From the NCBI RefSeq assembly GCF_015500095.1, contig NZ_CP062983.1, forward strand, positions 4,712,001 through 4,776,000: a stretch of DNA of 64,000 nt. The letters are read 5' to 3'. Below, piece by piece: positions 26,412 to 35,387 of the stretch. The DNA is from Phototrophicus methaneseepsis. Its GTDB lineage: Bacteria; Chloroflexota; Anaerolineae; Aggregatilineales; Phototrophicaceae. A model generated the notes under the pieces. The model ran no database searches. It was not told the DNA's origin and was given only the letters and a program-made list of their open reading frames with translations. The translations under genes and the position numbers were made by a program. Position 1 is the stretch's first letter, and each line of letters starts with the position of its first letter.

Positions 26412-27320
26412 ATGGCAACTCAAGTCGAACCAGCACTGTTAACGAACAATGCCACCATCACAGAAATCCGTGCTGAAAAGAAGCGGCAGGAACTGACAAA
26501 ATCCATTATCTATCATGTGGGCGTCGGCCTTTTCGCGTTGATTATGCTCTATCCTGTGATCTGGCTGGTGGTCAGTTCCTTAAAGCCGCCGGATGAGATT
26601 TTCGGCAATGTGACGTCACTGATTCCCAGCGAGATCCGTCTGGAAAACTATATTGAAGGTTGGGCCGGATTCGGTGGCATCACCTTTGCGACATTCTTCA
26701 AGAATTCATTTATTTACGCGGGCCTGGGCACGCTGATTGAAGTCACGGCATCTATCTTCGTCGGCTACGGCTTCGCGCGCGTCAAATTCCGTGGCAAAAG
26801 TATCCTGTTCGGCATTATGATGCTCACGCTGATGATGCCCACAGAAGTGCTGCTTATCCCTCAGTATATTATCTTCACCCAGCTTGGCTGGATTAATACC
26901 TTCCTACCCTTGTTGGTGCCGCGTATTGGTGGCGGGGCTTTCTTTATCTTCATGATTGTGCAATTTATCCGCGGCATCCCTATTGACCTGGACGAAGCCG
27001 CGATGATCGACGGTGCAGGCCAGTTCAAGATATTCCGCTATGTCATCGCGCCTCAACTCACTCCGGCTATCATCACGGCGACGATCTTTTGCTTTTACTG
27101 GACCTGGGACGAGTTCCTTGGCCCCCTTATCTACCTGACCAATCCAAAGCTCTATACTGTCTCTGTCGCGCTGCGTTCCTTTACAGATGCCACCAGCCAG
27201 ACAAACTGGGGAGCCGTCTTCTCGATGTTGGTTTTGTCGTTGATGCCGGCGTTAATCCTGTTCATCTTCTTCCAGCGGTACCTGGTAGAAGGCATCGCCA
27301 CAACAGGTATGAAAGGCTAA
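26412..27320 (+). CDS. Sugar ABC importer permease, MalG/UgpE type
   Basis: A 302-aa permease with six predicted helices, beginning near VGLFALIMLYPVIWLVVSSL. The EAA loop is DEAAMIDGAGQFKIFRYVIA near residue 195, and the C-terminus FFQRYLVEGIATTGMKG is typical of the family. GGAG lies 8 bases before the ATG and the gap to the MalF-type gene is only 4 bases, so the two are co-translated. It forms the transmembrane channel with its partner. Confidence 0.94.
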   Translation: MATQVEPALLTNNATITEIRAEKKRQELTKSIIYHVGVGLFALIMLYPVIWLVVSSLKPPDEIFGNVTSLIPSEIRLENYIEGWAGFGGITFATFFKNSFIYAGLGTLIEVTASIFVGYGFARVKFRGKSILFGIMMLTLMMPTEVLLIPQYIIFTQLGWINTFLPLLVPRIGGGAFFIFMIVQFIRGIPIDLDEAAMIDGAGQFKIFRYVIAPQLTPAIITATIFCFYWTWDEFLGPLIYLTNPKLYTVSVALRSFTDATSQTNWGAVFSMLVLSLMPALILFIFFQRYLVEGIATTGMKG

Positions 27321-27324
27321 GCTC

Positions 27325-28008
27325 ATGGAACAGGCAGAGATGAGGCGCACGGAAAAAGCAGAAGGACCTATCACCAGCGCGACAAAGAAAATCGCCCGTC
27401 GTGACGAAATCCACGTCTGGTCCGGCCCAATCCTGGCGAATATGCTGTGGGTGTTGCTCTCGATATTCCTGATCACCATGCCGCTCGCCCTGGTGGGCCT
27501 CATCGGCTTCATCTATCGCTGGATGACTGACCGCGATACGCGTGTCTTTGCCATCTTCTTTGGCACCATCCGCCAGACGTGGATAAAGTGCTATCTCCTT
27601 TTCGCGCTCGATATCGCGGTGGGGGCCTTAATTTACTTCAACTTCCTCATGTTCCAGATAATGGATATGACGGATGTCCTGGCTTTCCTATCACGCAGCC
27701 TCACGGTGATGGTATTGGCCTTCCTCGTGCTGTTCAACGTGCATGCTTGGGTGCTGATCGCCATCTGGGATGCATCCTTCAAACGCATTATGGATTTCAC
27801 CCTGCGCCTGATCTTCGCACAGCCCATCTGGTCCTTGCTGTTCGCTATGGCGATCATCTTCTTCGTCGTCCTGACGTTGAATATGCCCGCAATGGTCCTG
27901 GTCATGGTGACAGGGGCAATCGCTGCCTATATCGCCTCGTGGGGTACCCAGTTCCTCGTGAGGAAATATCTCACGGAAGAGCAATTTTCGATCATTGAAA
28001 TTCGCTAA
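27325..28008 (+). CDS. YesL-like (DUF624) membrane protein in sugar ABC operon
   Basis: A 227-aa membrane protein with about five to six helices. WSGPILANMLWVLLSIFLI, MPLALVGLIGFIYRWM and FFGTIRQTWIKCYLLFALDI match the pattern of the YesL/DUF624 family: two N-terminal helices, then an F...IRQ.W segment. Members commonly sit beside family-1 sugar importers, and their role is unknown. It starts 5 bases after the permease stop and is the last gene before a terminator. Confidence 0.75.
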   Translation: MEQAEMRRTEKAEGPITSATKKIARRDEIHVWSGPILANMLWVLLSIFLITMPLALVGLIGFIYRWMTDRDTRVFAIFFGTIRQTWIKCYLLFALDIAVGALIYFNFLMFQIMDMTDVLAFLSRSLTVMVLAFLVLFNVHAWVLIAIWDASFKRIMDFTLRLIFAQPIWSLLFAMAIIFFVVLTLNMPAMVLVMVTGAIAAYIASWGTQFLVRKYLTEEQFSIIEIR

Positions 28009-28050
28009 ATCATGCGTAACAGGCAGATTTTATAAAAAGATAAGTCTCTA

Positions 28051-28086
28051 AAAGGCCAGCAATATGTTGGCCTTTCGCGCTTTTTC
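28051..28086 (+). terminator. Terminator of the first sugar importer operon
   Basis: An 8-bp stem (28051-28058 with 28068-28075) is followed by CGCGC and then a T run at 28081-28085. The remaining gap to 28313 is AT-rich and shows no gene. Confidence 0.65.
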
Positions 28087-28313
28087 GCCCGGTTAAAAAC
28101 GCTAAATAACCGCGAATTCCTGCATATCTAGTGGTTTTAACTAAATTTCACCTAAGAATACAGGCAATATTACCAAGAGTATTTGTATCATTTATCCTGA
28201 CGCGATAATATGTAGGTTCCTTTAATAGAGTCTTCAAGCTAATATCTGTTTGTATCTTCACCGCTTGGAGATCTCTTAAATAAATCATATTCACATGTTA
28301 TAGGAGACACGTA

Positions 28314-30029
28314 ATGGCCCGATATATTCGTTCTCTTGGTGTCGTAGCTGTTATTGCGCTACTGATGACCGCCCTGGGTATTACTTCCGCCCAGGATATG
28401 GAAAATGTCTTACGTACTGACCTGGGTTCAAGTGATGTACCAACCCTCGACCCAGCACTCGCAACAGACAGCTCCTCAATCCAGATTATCAATGAAACCT
28501 ACATCGGTCTGACTATGCTCGATGATGAAACCGCCTCTACCGAGCCAGGCATCGCTGAAAGCTGGGATGTTACTGATAACGGTGATGGCACCACCACCTA
28601 CACCTTCAACCTGATGCAGGAAATCCCGTGGGTGAAGTACAACGCCGAAAGTGGCGAAGTTGAACAGGTTATGGACGCTGATGGCAACCCGCGTTACGTA
28701 ACCGCTTATGACCTGGAATATGGTTGGGAACGTACCCTGAACCCGCTGACCGGTGGCGAATACGCTTATGTGCTCGCTCCGGAAGTCATCGGTGGTGCGG
28801 ACTTCAACTTCCAGGAAGTCGGTGAAGACAACGAACTGACCGTCACCCGCGACAGCGTTATGTTTGCTGCCGTTGACGATTACACCTTCGAAGTCACAAC
28901 CGATGCTCCGAAAGAAGCACAACTTTCCATTTACGGCATGTGGATGGCTCGTCCTCAACCGTCATGGGTGATTGAAGAAGCTGGCGAACTCTGGATTGAA
29001 CCAGAAAACTTCGTGAGCTATGGCCCCTTCGCCCTGTGGGAGTGGAACCACGACGAATTCATCAGCATCGTCAAGAACCCCTTCTGGCCGGGTACCGATA
29101 ACAACCCGCAGGCTCAGTTGGACGGCGTCGTCTTCAACTTCCTGGACAGCGTGACAGCTCTGGCTGAATACGAAGCCGGTAACCTGGACGATCTGGACGA
29201 AGTTGACAGCGCTTCCATCCCGCGCATCCAGTCAGACCCGACCCTGAGCGAAGAACTGGTTATCGAAGACGGTTCCTGCTCCTACTACTATGGCATGAGC
29301 GTCAACGTTGAACCGATGACCAACGTTCACCTACGCCGTGCGCTCAGCTATGCTGTTGATCGCCAGCAGATCGTTGACGAAGTTCTCCAGGGTGGCCAGA
29401 CGCCAGCAAGCTACTTCACACTGCCGAGCCTGAACGCAGCCCCGCAGCCTGAGTACATGGAAGAAATGGGCTACGGCATTGGCTACGATCCGGATGCAGC
29501 CGTTGAAGAACTCGAAATCGCTATGGAAGAAATGGGCGTCGGCAGCGTTGACGAAATCGCACCGGTCACCCTGCTCTACAACACCAGTGAAGGTCACCGC
29601 CGTATCGCAGAAGCTATCCGCGATCAGTGGGATGAAACACTCGGTATTGAAGTTCAGCTGACCAACCAGGACTTCGGCGTTTACCTGGATCAGCGTCCTG
29701 AATTCCCGATCTGGCGTGCAGGCTGGTGCTTCGACTATCCTGACACCAACAACTTCCTGTTCGATGTCTTCCATTCATCCAGCACCAACAACGATACTGG
29801 CTATGTCAGCGAAGAATTCGATTCACTGGTTGCACAGGCTGCTACAGAAACCGATACCGAAACACGTATGGAACTGTACGCACAGGCTGAACAACTGCTG
29901 GTCTTCGAAGATGCTGCGATCATCCCGATCTACTGGTACAGCGACCTCGAACTGACCAAGCCGTATGTTGACCGTACCTATGCCGTTGACAACTCCGAAC
30001 AGTACGAAAACTGGAGCATGAGCCGCTAA
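28314..30029 (+). CDS. Peptide-type ABC importer substrate-binding protein (SBP_bac_5)
   Basis: This 571-aa exported protein belongs to the DppA/OppA class. The signal peptide (ARYIRSLGVVAVIALLMTAL, cleavage after TSAQ) is followed by LRTDLGSSDVPTLDPALATD, the usual class start. Later motifs are GIAESWDVTDNGDGTTTYTF, NVHLRRALSYAVDRQQIVDE and TNQDFGVYLDQR. It binds oligopeptides or other large solutes outside the membrane. TAGGAGA is 7 bases before the ATG. Codons are biased (GTT, GAA, CTG and AAC favoured), suggesting high expression. The matching permeases are 570 bp downstream, after a terminator. Confidence 0.94.
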   Translation: MARYIRSLGVVAVIALLMTALGITSAQDMENVLRTDLGSSDVPTLDPALATDSSSIQIINETYIGLTMLDDETASTEPGIAESWDVTDNGDGTTTYTFNLMQEIPWVKYNAESGEVEQVMDADGNPRYVTAYDLEYGWERTLNPLTGGEYAYVLAPEVIGGADFNFQEVGEDNELTVTRDSVMFAAVDDYTFEVTTDAPKEAQLSIYGMWMARPQPSWVIEEAGELWIEPENFVSYGPFALWEWNHDEFISIVKNPFWPGTDNNPQAQLDGVVFNFLDSVTALAEYEAGNLDDLDEVDSASIPRIQSDPTLSEELVIEDGSCSYYYGMSVNVEPMTNVHLRRALSYAVDRQQIVDEVLQGGQTPASYFTLPSLNAAPQPEYMEEMGYGIGYDPDAAVEELEIAMEEMGVGSVDEIAPVTLLYNTSEGHRRIAEAIRDQWDETLGIEVQLTNQDFGVYLDQRPEFPIWRAGWCFDYPDTNNFLFDVFHSSSTNNDTGYVSEEFDSLVAQAATETDTETRMELYAQAEQLLVFEDAAIIPIYWYSDLELTKPYVDRTYAVDNSEQYENWSMSR

Positions 30030-30096
30030 GTAGGGCTTTACTTCAGTCACCGTGGTTAACACCATCGTGAGTAACGACGTCATATAGGCGCCATTT

Positions 30097-30131
30097 AAAC
30101 GAGGGGACTATTTATAGCCCCCTCGTTTTAG
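30097..30131 (+). terminator. Terminator after the peptide-binding protein
   Basis: A 10-bp stem (30097-30106 with 30119-30128) leads directly into TTTTA. Confidence 0.85.
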
Positions 30132-30599
30132 ATACTGCTATGGCTTAATACGGTTACGGCTTTGTTCGCCGCCATGACGACCCTCATCACGTCTTACCGA
30201 TAGTTTTTAAGATAGACATGTTATATATGTGAGATATGTACGCTGTACGTTTAGCACAATTTACGATAGATTTACCGGTCGTGGGTGAGAAATCGCAAGA
30301 AGTCAGCACCATTCCTGTATGTAGCCTGTACAAAACAGACAACACTTTGACTGACACATTGACAAATGTATAAGAGCAAGACCAATTTACAGTATGTAAA
30401 GTTGGTTATTTCAAAATTCGGGATTATTGTGAAAATAGTCACATTCGACCCAAACATAAACTTCATCGTTTATCGTTAAAATTCTCACATCCCAAATTCT
30501 TGTTACTTATTGATTCAGCAAATTGATTTCAATAATTGATTTCATCAACCAACATAAGCAGGGCCTATTTCAAGTGGGCGTTCTAAGTAGGAGGTCGCT
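30132..30599. other. Intergenic region upstream of the DppB-type permease
   Basis: This is AT-rich with no convincing gene. It ends in a strong ribosome site (AGGAGG, 30590-30595) for the permease. A promoter for the permease genes is likely here because a terminator closes the binding-protein transcript, but no clear -35/-10 pair could be chosen. Confidence 0.5.
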
Positions 30600-31610
30600 A
30601 TGGGCGCATTTATCGGGCGCCGAGTTCTCTGGATGGTTTTAGTCTTATTTGTCGTTTCCATCATCACATTTTTCTTGATGCGTGCCGTCCCCGGCGGCCC
30701 GTTCGACTCAGAACGAGATTTCCCCGATTCTGTGATCGAAAATTTGGAAGCGCGTTTTGGTCTGAGCGATCCACTCATCATCCAGTATTTCCGTTACATT
30801 GGTCAAATCATCGTCCCCACCGTGACGGAACCCGGCCCTCCCCGCAGTACGTCGGAAGATTATCTCGTTTCTATTGACCTGCCAGGTGGCGAAACAACCC
30901 TGCGCTGGATGAACTTCGGCCCATCGCTTGTGGTTCGCAGTCGCAGCGTGACCGATATATTCCGGGAAAACCTGGGCGTTACAGTCCAACTCGGGTTTGC
31001 GGCTGTTTTAGTGGCCCTGACGATCGGCTTACCAGCCGGCATCATCGCCGCACTGAACCGTAACACGGTATGGGATTACGTTGGCATGGGGATTGCGACC
31101 ATTGGCGTCTCCGTGACGGCGATCACGCTGGGTCCACTGTTGCAATATATCTTCGGGGTTGAGCTGGGCTTACTGCCTATTTCGGGTTGGGGGACGCCAG
31201 AACACGTGATTATGCCCGCCTTTACATTGGGTTTTTCCCAGGCAGCTATCATTGCTCGCCTGACGCGTGCAAGCCTGTTACAGGTCTTGAACGAAGATTA
31301 TATTCGTACGGCGCGCGCAAAAGGCCTTAACAGTCGGCGCATCCTGATTGTGCATGTGCTGAAGAACGGTATGATCCCGGTCGTGACAGTCTTAGGCCCA
31401 CTCGTGGCCTCCCTGGTAACCGGGTCATTCGTCACGGAACAAATCTTCGCTATCCCCGGCATCGGGCGCGCTTATGTACAGAGTATTGGTAATCGCGACT
31501 ATACACTGATTATGGGCACGACGTTACTATTTGCATTCGCACTCGTCATCGCCAACACCATTGTCGATCTGTCGTATGGTTGGCTCGATCCACGCATACG
31601 CTACAACTAA
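30600..31610 (+). CDS. Peptide-type ABC importer permease, DppB class
   Basis: A 336-aa inner-membrane permease. The N-terminus FIGRRVLWMVLVLFVVSIIT and the PGGPF segment are class hallmarks. A periplasmic loop of about 80 residues precedes the core helices (ENLGVTVQLGFAAVLVALTI). The ATPase-contact loop is DYIRTARAKGLNSRRILIVH. The gene ends with YGWLDPRIRYN, the typical DppB terminus. AGGAGG lies 5 bases before the ATG. It pairs with the unusual DppC-type permease 16 bases downstream. No DppD/DppF ATPase is nearby. Confidence 0.94.
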   Translation: MGAFIGRRVLWMVLVLFVVSIITFFLMRAVPGGPFDSERDFPDSVIENLEARFGLSDPLIIQYFRYIGQIIVPTVTEPGPPRSTSEDYLVSIDLPGGETTLRWMNFGPSLVVRSRSVTDIFRENLGVTVQLGFAAVLVALTIGLPAGIIAALNRNTVWDYVGMGIATIGVSVTAITLGPLLQYIFGVELGLLPISGWGTPEHVIMPAFTLGFSQAAIIARLTRASLLQVLNEDYIRTARAKGLNSRRILIVHVLKNGMIPVVTVLGPLVASLVTGSFVTEQIFAIPGIGRAYVQSIGNRDYTLIMGTTLLFAFALVIANTIVDLSYGWLDPRIRYN

Positions 31611-31626
31611 TCGTGAGGAATAGACG

Positions 31627-33621
31627 ATGACTACTGCAGAAAATACAGAAAAACAGAGTGTAGCCTATCTGGATACACCAACATCATCAAACACACGAGG
31701 CTATTGGGGCGATGCATGGTACCGCCTGACCCGTAACCGGCTGGCTATCATCGGGCTGATCATCCTTGTAGTCAATATTTTGCTGGCTATATTTGCCCCC
31801 CTGGTCGCGGTAGAAGGCATTGACGACCAGAACACCGATGAGGCCAACGCGGCCCCGGCCTGGGTGATCAATCTCTTCCCCATCCTGCAGGCCCGTGACG
31901 AAGCCTTCGATGCATCGGATGGTATCATCACCGTAGAAACAGGTCAGGAAGTTAGAGAAGGCGATTTACTTGTCGATTACACGGTTAGCAATCTACAGGC
32001 AACCACAAGTGGCACCGTCTTCATCGACACACGCCGCTTTTATCTGGTGCCAGATACCGTGGAAATTGCTCGTTATCCCATTCCAGATGGCCCTCGCCCT
32101 ACCGTCAGTAACCTGGATAGTGTTGAAGCAGGCGATACCCTCTTTGGTGACCAAACAGCCCCTTATGACGCAACCGTACACATCGTAAATAACGAAATCT
32201 GGTTACAGCCAACGACTGTCTGGCGCCTGAGTGCTGGCGATGTCGTCGTAGAGAACCTGCAAGAAGTTGCGCCGGGCGATGTGCTGATTGAAACAGAAGA
32301 TGGGACAATCACCACAGCATTTGGCGGCACCATCTTCCTGACGCGCAATAATGTCGAACTGGCACTCATTGAGCCATCTCGCATTGAGGTGCCGGAAGAT
32401 GCCGAAATCCAGGTACGTGATGGCCGTGAAGTCACGGCAGGCGCAACCCTCTTTGATGATGTGACGGCTCCCATCACAGGCGATGCCTTCATCGTAGAAA
32501 ATGAAGATGGCAGCCGCGAAATTATCATCCGTCAGGCAGAACAGTGGCTCATCACCGACAGCGGCATTGCTATATCGGATACAGGCCATGTCGAAGCTGG
32601 TGAGATGCTCGTTGACCTGAGCAACCGCAACGTCTATGCCAATATGGATGGTACCGTCTTTATTTCCAGCAGTGATGACGTCCTGCTGACGCCAAATGCC
32701 GTCCAACGTGTCGAACGTCCAGCAGGTACGGAGCCTGATGTAGAAAATGAGCAGCCCGTCCTGATTGGTGAGCCGCTCATTGGCAGCACCAATGCCAATA
32801 AACAGGGCGTGGCTTACGTCACAGATGACGCGGTTTATGTGCTGCCAAAGAGCACAGGCTATACGCCACTGCGTAACAAATACCCGCTCGGCGCAGATTA
32901 CCTGGGCCGTGATCTCTGGTCGCGCATTGTCTATGGCGCACGCGTGTCGCTGCTGGCAGCCTTCATTGGTCCACTGGTGAGTATCCTCGTCGGTATGCCC
33001 TATGGCCTTATCAGCGGCTATTTTGGTGGCTCTGTCGACAACTGGATGATGCGCTTTGTAGACCTGATGTACGCCTTCCCGACCCTGCTGTTGATTATCC
33101 TGTTGATGGCGTTCTTCCGCAGCAGCGCGGCAGCCACCGCCCCTGGCACATTCGCCTATCAAATGGGCGAAATAGACCGAGCGACGGGCGGCGTGTTCTT
33201 CATCTTCTTGGGTATCGGCCTGACATCCTGGATGCAGTTGGCACGCCTGACGCGTGGGCAGGTCCTTTCCGCCCGTGCACAAGAATACGTCGTCGCCGCA
33301 GAAGCATTAGGCCAATCAACGCCGCAGATTATGCTTCGCCACATCATGCCGAATATTCTTGGCCCCATTGTCATCAGCGAAACGCTTTCTATCCCAACCT
33401 ACATCCGCTACGAAGCGTTCCTGAGCTTCATCGGCCTGGGCGTCAACGCGCCAACGCCGAGTTGGGGTAATATGATCAGTGATGGCGCCGCCGTGTTACG
33501 GAACTATCCGCACGAAGCGTTGTTCCCGGCGCTGGCCCTCTTCCTGATTATGTTCGCGTTCAACTTCCTGGGTGATGGTCTGCGTGATGCGCTCGACCCA
33601 CGTCTGCGTGGTACCGAATAA
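31627..33621 (+). CDS. Peptide-type ABC importer permease, DppC class, with a large repeat-containing insertion
   Basis: This 664-aa protein is about twice the length usual for DppC (around 300 aa). Residues 1-62 are the normal N-terminus and first helix (RLTRNRLAIIGLIILVVNIL). The core resumes at about residue 405 with YPLGADYLGRDLWSRIVYGA, five more helices, the ATPase-contact loop YVVAAEALGQSTPQIMLRH and the ending GDGLRDALDPRLRGTE. Between them, about 310 residues (98-405) form roughly six 50-residue units of the pattern V..GD.L....A..GTVF....V.L.P. This resembles barrel-sandwich hybrid folds as in the RNA polymerase beta-prime subunit or biotinyl domains (inference). By topology the insert is outside the membrane. 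The frame is continuous and the ATG has GAGGAA upstream. Confidence 0.9.
   Translation: MTTAENTEKQSVAYLDTPTSSNTRGYWGDAWYRLTRNRLAIIGLIILVVNILLAIFAPLVAVEGIDDQNTDEANAAPAWVINLFPILQARDEAFDASDGIITVETGQEVREGDLLVDYTVSNLQATTSGTVFIDTRRFYLVPDTVEIARYPIPDGPRPTVSNLDSVEAGDTLFGDQTAPYDATVHIVNNEIWLQPTTVWRLSAGDVVVENLQEVAPGDVLIETEDGTITTAFGGTIFLTRNNVELALIEPSRIEVPEDAEIQVRDGREVTAGATLFDDVTAPITGDAFIVENEDGSREIIIRQAEQWLITDSGIAISDTGHVEAGEMLVDLSNRNVYANMDGTVFISSSDDVLLTPNAVQRVERPAGTEPDVENEQPVLIGEPLIGSTNANKQGVAYVTDDAVYVLPKSTGYTPLRNKYPLGADYLGRDLWSRIVYGARVSLLAAFIGPLVSILVGMPYGLISGYFGGSVDNWMMRFVDLMYAFPTLLLIILLMAFFRSSAAATAPGTFAYQMGEIDRATGGVFFIFLGIGLTSWMQLARLTRGQVLSARAQEYVVAAEALGQSTPQIMLRHIMPNILGPIVISETLSIPTYIRYEAFLSFIGLGVNAPTPSWGNMISDGAAVLRNYPHEALFPALALFLIMFAFNFLGDGLRDALDPRLRGTE
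31921..32850 (+). repeat. About six coding repeats inserted in the DppC-type permease
   Basis: Unit starts recognised in the protein are GQEVREGDLLVD, DSVEAGDTLFGD, QEVAPGDVLIET, REVTAGATLFDD, GHVEAGEMLVD and QPVLIGEPLIGS. Each is followed 10-20 residues later by a G-T-V-F-like strand. The units are divergent, so this is an old duplication rather than slippage. Confidence 0.8.
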
Positions 33622-33642
33622 AAGCGCCACAGCAAGAGAGAG

Positions 33643-33688
33643 TTAACCAAGCAGGCAAGGTGCATTTGTGCTTTGCCTGCTTGGTTAG
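33643..33688. other. Long intergenic hairpin between the DppC and ROK genes
   Basis: A near-perfect 17-bp stem (33644-33660 with 33671-33687, one G-T pair) has a 10-nt loop. There is no T run on either strand, so it is not a classical terminator. It could protect the upstream mRNA 3' end. Confidence 0.6.
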
Positions 33689-33775
33689 TGACCAATCCAT
33701 ATTGCCACGCCCCATAAATCAGGGTACAAATGACGCCATTATCAGCTCAGCAACCCTCAGAAGAGGTGCCCTCCT

Positions 33776-34696
33776 ATGTCATCAACAAAACCAGAACGCG
33801 CAGCCATTGGCGTCGATGTTGGCGGCACCAAAATTGCATTCCATTTAGGCGATGGAACGGGTTGGTCTGTTGAGGAGCGCATCATTCCGACCCCTGTCAC
33901 AGAGGGCGCAACAGCGATCTTAGCCGCCATTATCCAAGAGTGCCGCCAAATTCAAGAAGCTGCCAGCCAGCAAGGTATTGAAGTTGTCGCCGTTGGGGTT
34001 GGTTCCGCGGGACAAATTGATACTGAACGCGGCATCGTCCTGGATGCAAACGAGAATCTACCCGGTTGGCAAGGCATCCCCATCAGCGCGACGATTTCAG
34101 CGGCATTAGGCATCCCCGTTTATGTCGATAATGATGTGAAAGTGCTCGCCCTGGCAGAAAGCCACATCGGCGCAGGTCGCCCTTACGATCATATTCTCTA
34201 TGTGGCAGTCGGCACAGGGATTGGCGGCGCAATCGTCATCCATAACCGGATATGGCATGGGGCACATGGCAGCGCTGGCGAAATTGGCTATCTTTATACA
34301 GGCACCGGGCGCACGCTAGAAGAATGCGCGGCTGGCCCGCCCCTGGCTCAGGCTTACGCTAATGCCACAGGGAAAGTCAGCGTCACGCTCTATGATGTCG
34401 CCCAATATGCAGGGGATGGTGACGAAACCGCTGTGCGTGTCATTGAACAAGGGGCGGAAATATTGGGACGTGTTCTGGCGCCTGTGCTCTGCCTGCTGGA
34501 CCCACAAGCACTTATTATTGGTGGCGGCGTGCCCGATATTGGGGACCTATGGTGGCAGCCATTCCTGGATGCCTTACAAATGGCCCCTTTAGCCAGCGCG
34601 CGTAATATCCCGGTCAAGCGTGCTGAGCTAGGCACATCAGCAGGTGTACTGGGGGCTTCACTCATGGCGCTGAATCGTCTGGAAAGTCAGGCATAG
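33776..34696 (+). CDS. ROK-family sugar kinase, probable N-acetylmannosamine kinase
   Basis: This 306-aa protein has an N-terminal ATP motif DVGGTK (residues 14-19), catalytic Asp in VYVDNDVK (DND at 118-120), GTGIGGAIV and GSAGEIGY. The ROK zinc site is not conserved: the His after EIG is Tyr, and the usual CxCGxxGC is replaced by a segment with a single Cys (TLEECAAG). That departs from classical glucokinase/NanK ROK proteins. NanE starts immediately after the stop codon, so phosphorylation of N-acetylmannosamine is the most likely role (context inference). Glucose or another amino sugar is possible. Confidence 0.85.
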   Translation: MSSTKPERAAIGVDVGGTKIAFHLGDGTGWSVEERIIPTPVTEGATAILAAIIQECRQIQEAASQQGIEVVAVGVGSAGQIDTERGIVLDANENLPGWQGIPISATISAALGIPVYVDNDVKVLALAESHIGAGRPYDHILYVAVGTGIGGAIVIHNRIWHGAHGSAGEIGYLYTGTGRTLEECAAGPPLAQAYANATGKVSVTLYDVAQYAGDGDETAVRVIEQGAEILGRVLAPVLCLLDPQALIIGGGVPDIGDLWWQPFLDALQMAPLASARNIPVKRAELGTSAGVLGASLMALNRLESQA

Positions 34697-35371
34697 ATGG
34701 ACAAAGATGCATTCATTGAGCAGGTACGCAACAAACTCATCGTTTCCTGCCAGGCCCTCCCCGATGAACCGCTCTATGGCGCGCAGATTATGGCCCGCAT
34801 GGCGGTCGCAGCCCAGATTGGCGGCGCATCCGCAATCCGCGCCAACAGTCCCGCAGATATTCAGGCAATTAAAGCAGCAGTCGATTTACCTGTGATCGGC
34901 CTCTATAAACAGGGCGATACAGGCATCTACATTACGCCCACCCATGAAGCTATTCTGGCGGTCATTGCTGCCGGATGCGATGTGGTCGCGCTTGATGCTA
35001 CCTTGCGCCCTCGCCCAAGTGAGGCATCACTCCAAACCCTATTCGAGACAATCCATGCTCAGGGCAAGCTGATCCTGGCCGATGTCTCCACATTTGAGGA
35101 AGGCCAGAACGCGCAAGCTTTGGGTGCTGATTTCGTCGCGCCGACCCTCTCGGGCTACACAGAATACACGCCCAAACTCGATGGCCCTGATTTCGAACTC
35201 ATTGCACGTCTGGCCGCTGAGCTAAACATCCCAACTATCGCAGAAGGCCGCATCCACACGCCGGCTCAGGCTCGCCAAGCGCTTGATTCAGGTGCATTAG
35301 CCGTGGTTGTCGGCTCAGCCATTACGAGGCCGCGCCTGATTACTAAGTCGTTCGTGGATGCACTTTTATAA
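34697..35371 (+). CDS. nanE: N-acetylmannosamine-6-phosphate 2-epimerase
   Basis: A 224-aa TIM-barrel enzyme converting ManNAc-6-P to GlcNAc-6-P in sialic acid and amino-sugar breakdown. Family features are [15 protein letters not shown] at the start, [30 protein letters not shown] (with the expected catalytic Lys), [25 protein letters not shown] and [12 protein letters not shown]. The ATG is directly adjacent to the ROK kinase stop, so the two are coupled. No NanA lyase is present in the window. The preceding peptide-type importer could supply amino-sugar oligomers or muropeptides (inference). Confidence 0.92.
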   Translation: MDKDAFIEQVRNKLIVSCQALPDEPLYGAQIMARMAVAAQIGGASAIRANSPADIQAIKAAVDLPVIGLYKQGDTGIYITPTHEAILAVIAAGCDVVALDATLRPRPSEASLQTLFETIHAQGKLILADVSTFEEGQNAQALGADFVAPTLSGYTEYTPKLDGPDFELIARLAAELNIPTIAEGRIHTPAQARQALDSGALAVVVGSAITRPRLITKSFVDALL

Positions 35372-35387
35372 CATCAGTCATCTGCTC

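Noticed and set aside
32203-33282. 359-codon minus-strand frame inside the DppC-type permease
   Set aside because: The plus frame is a continuous permease with repeats. The antisense frame is Cys/His/Arg-rich without family features.
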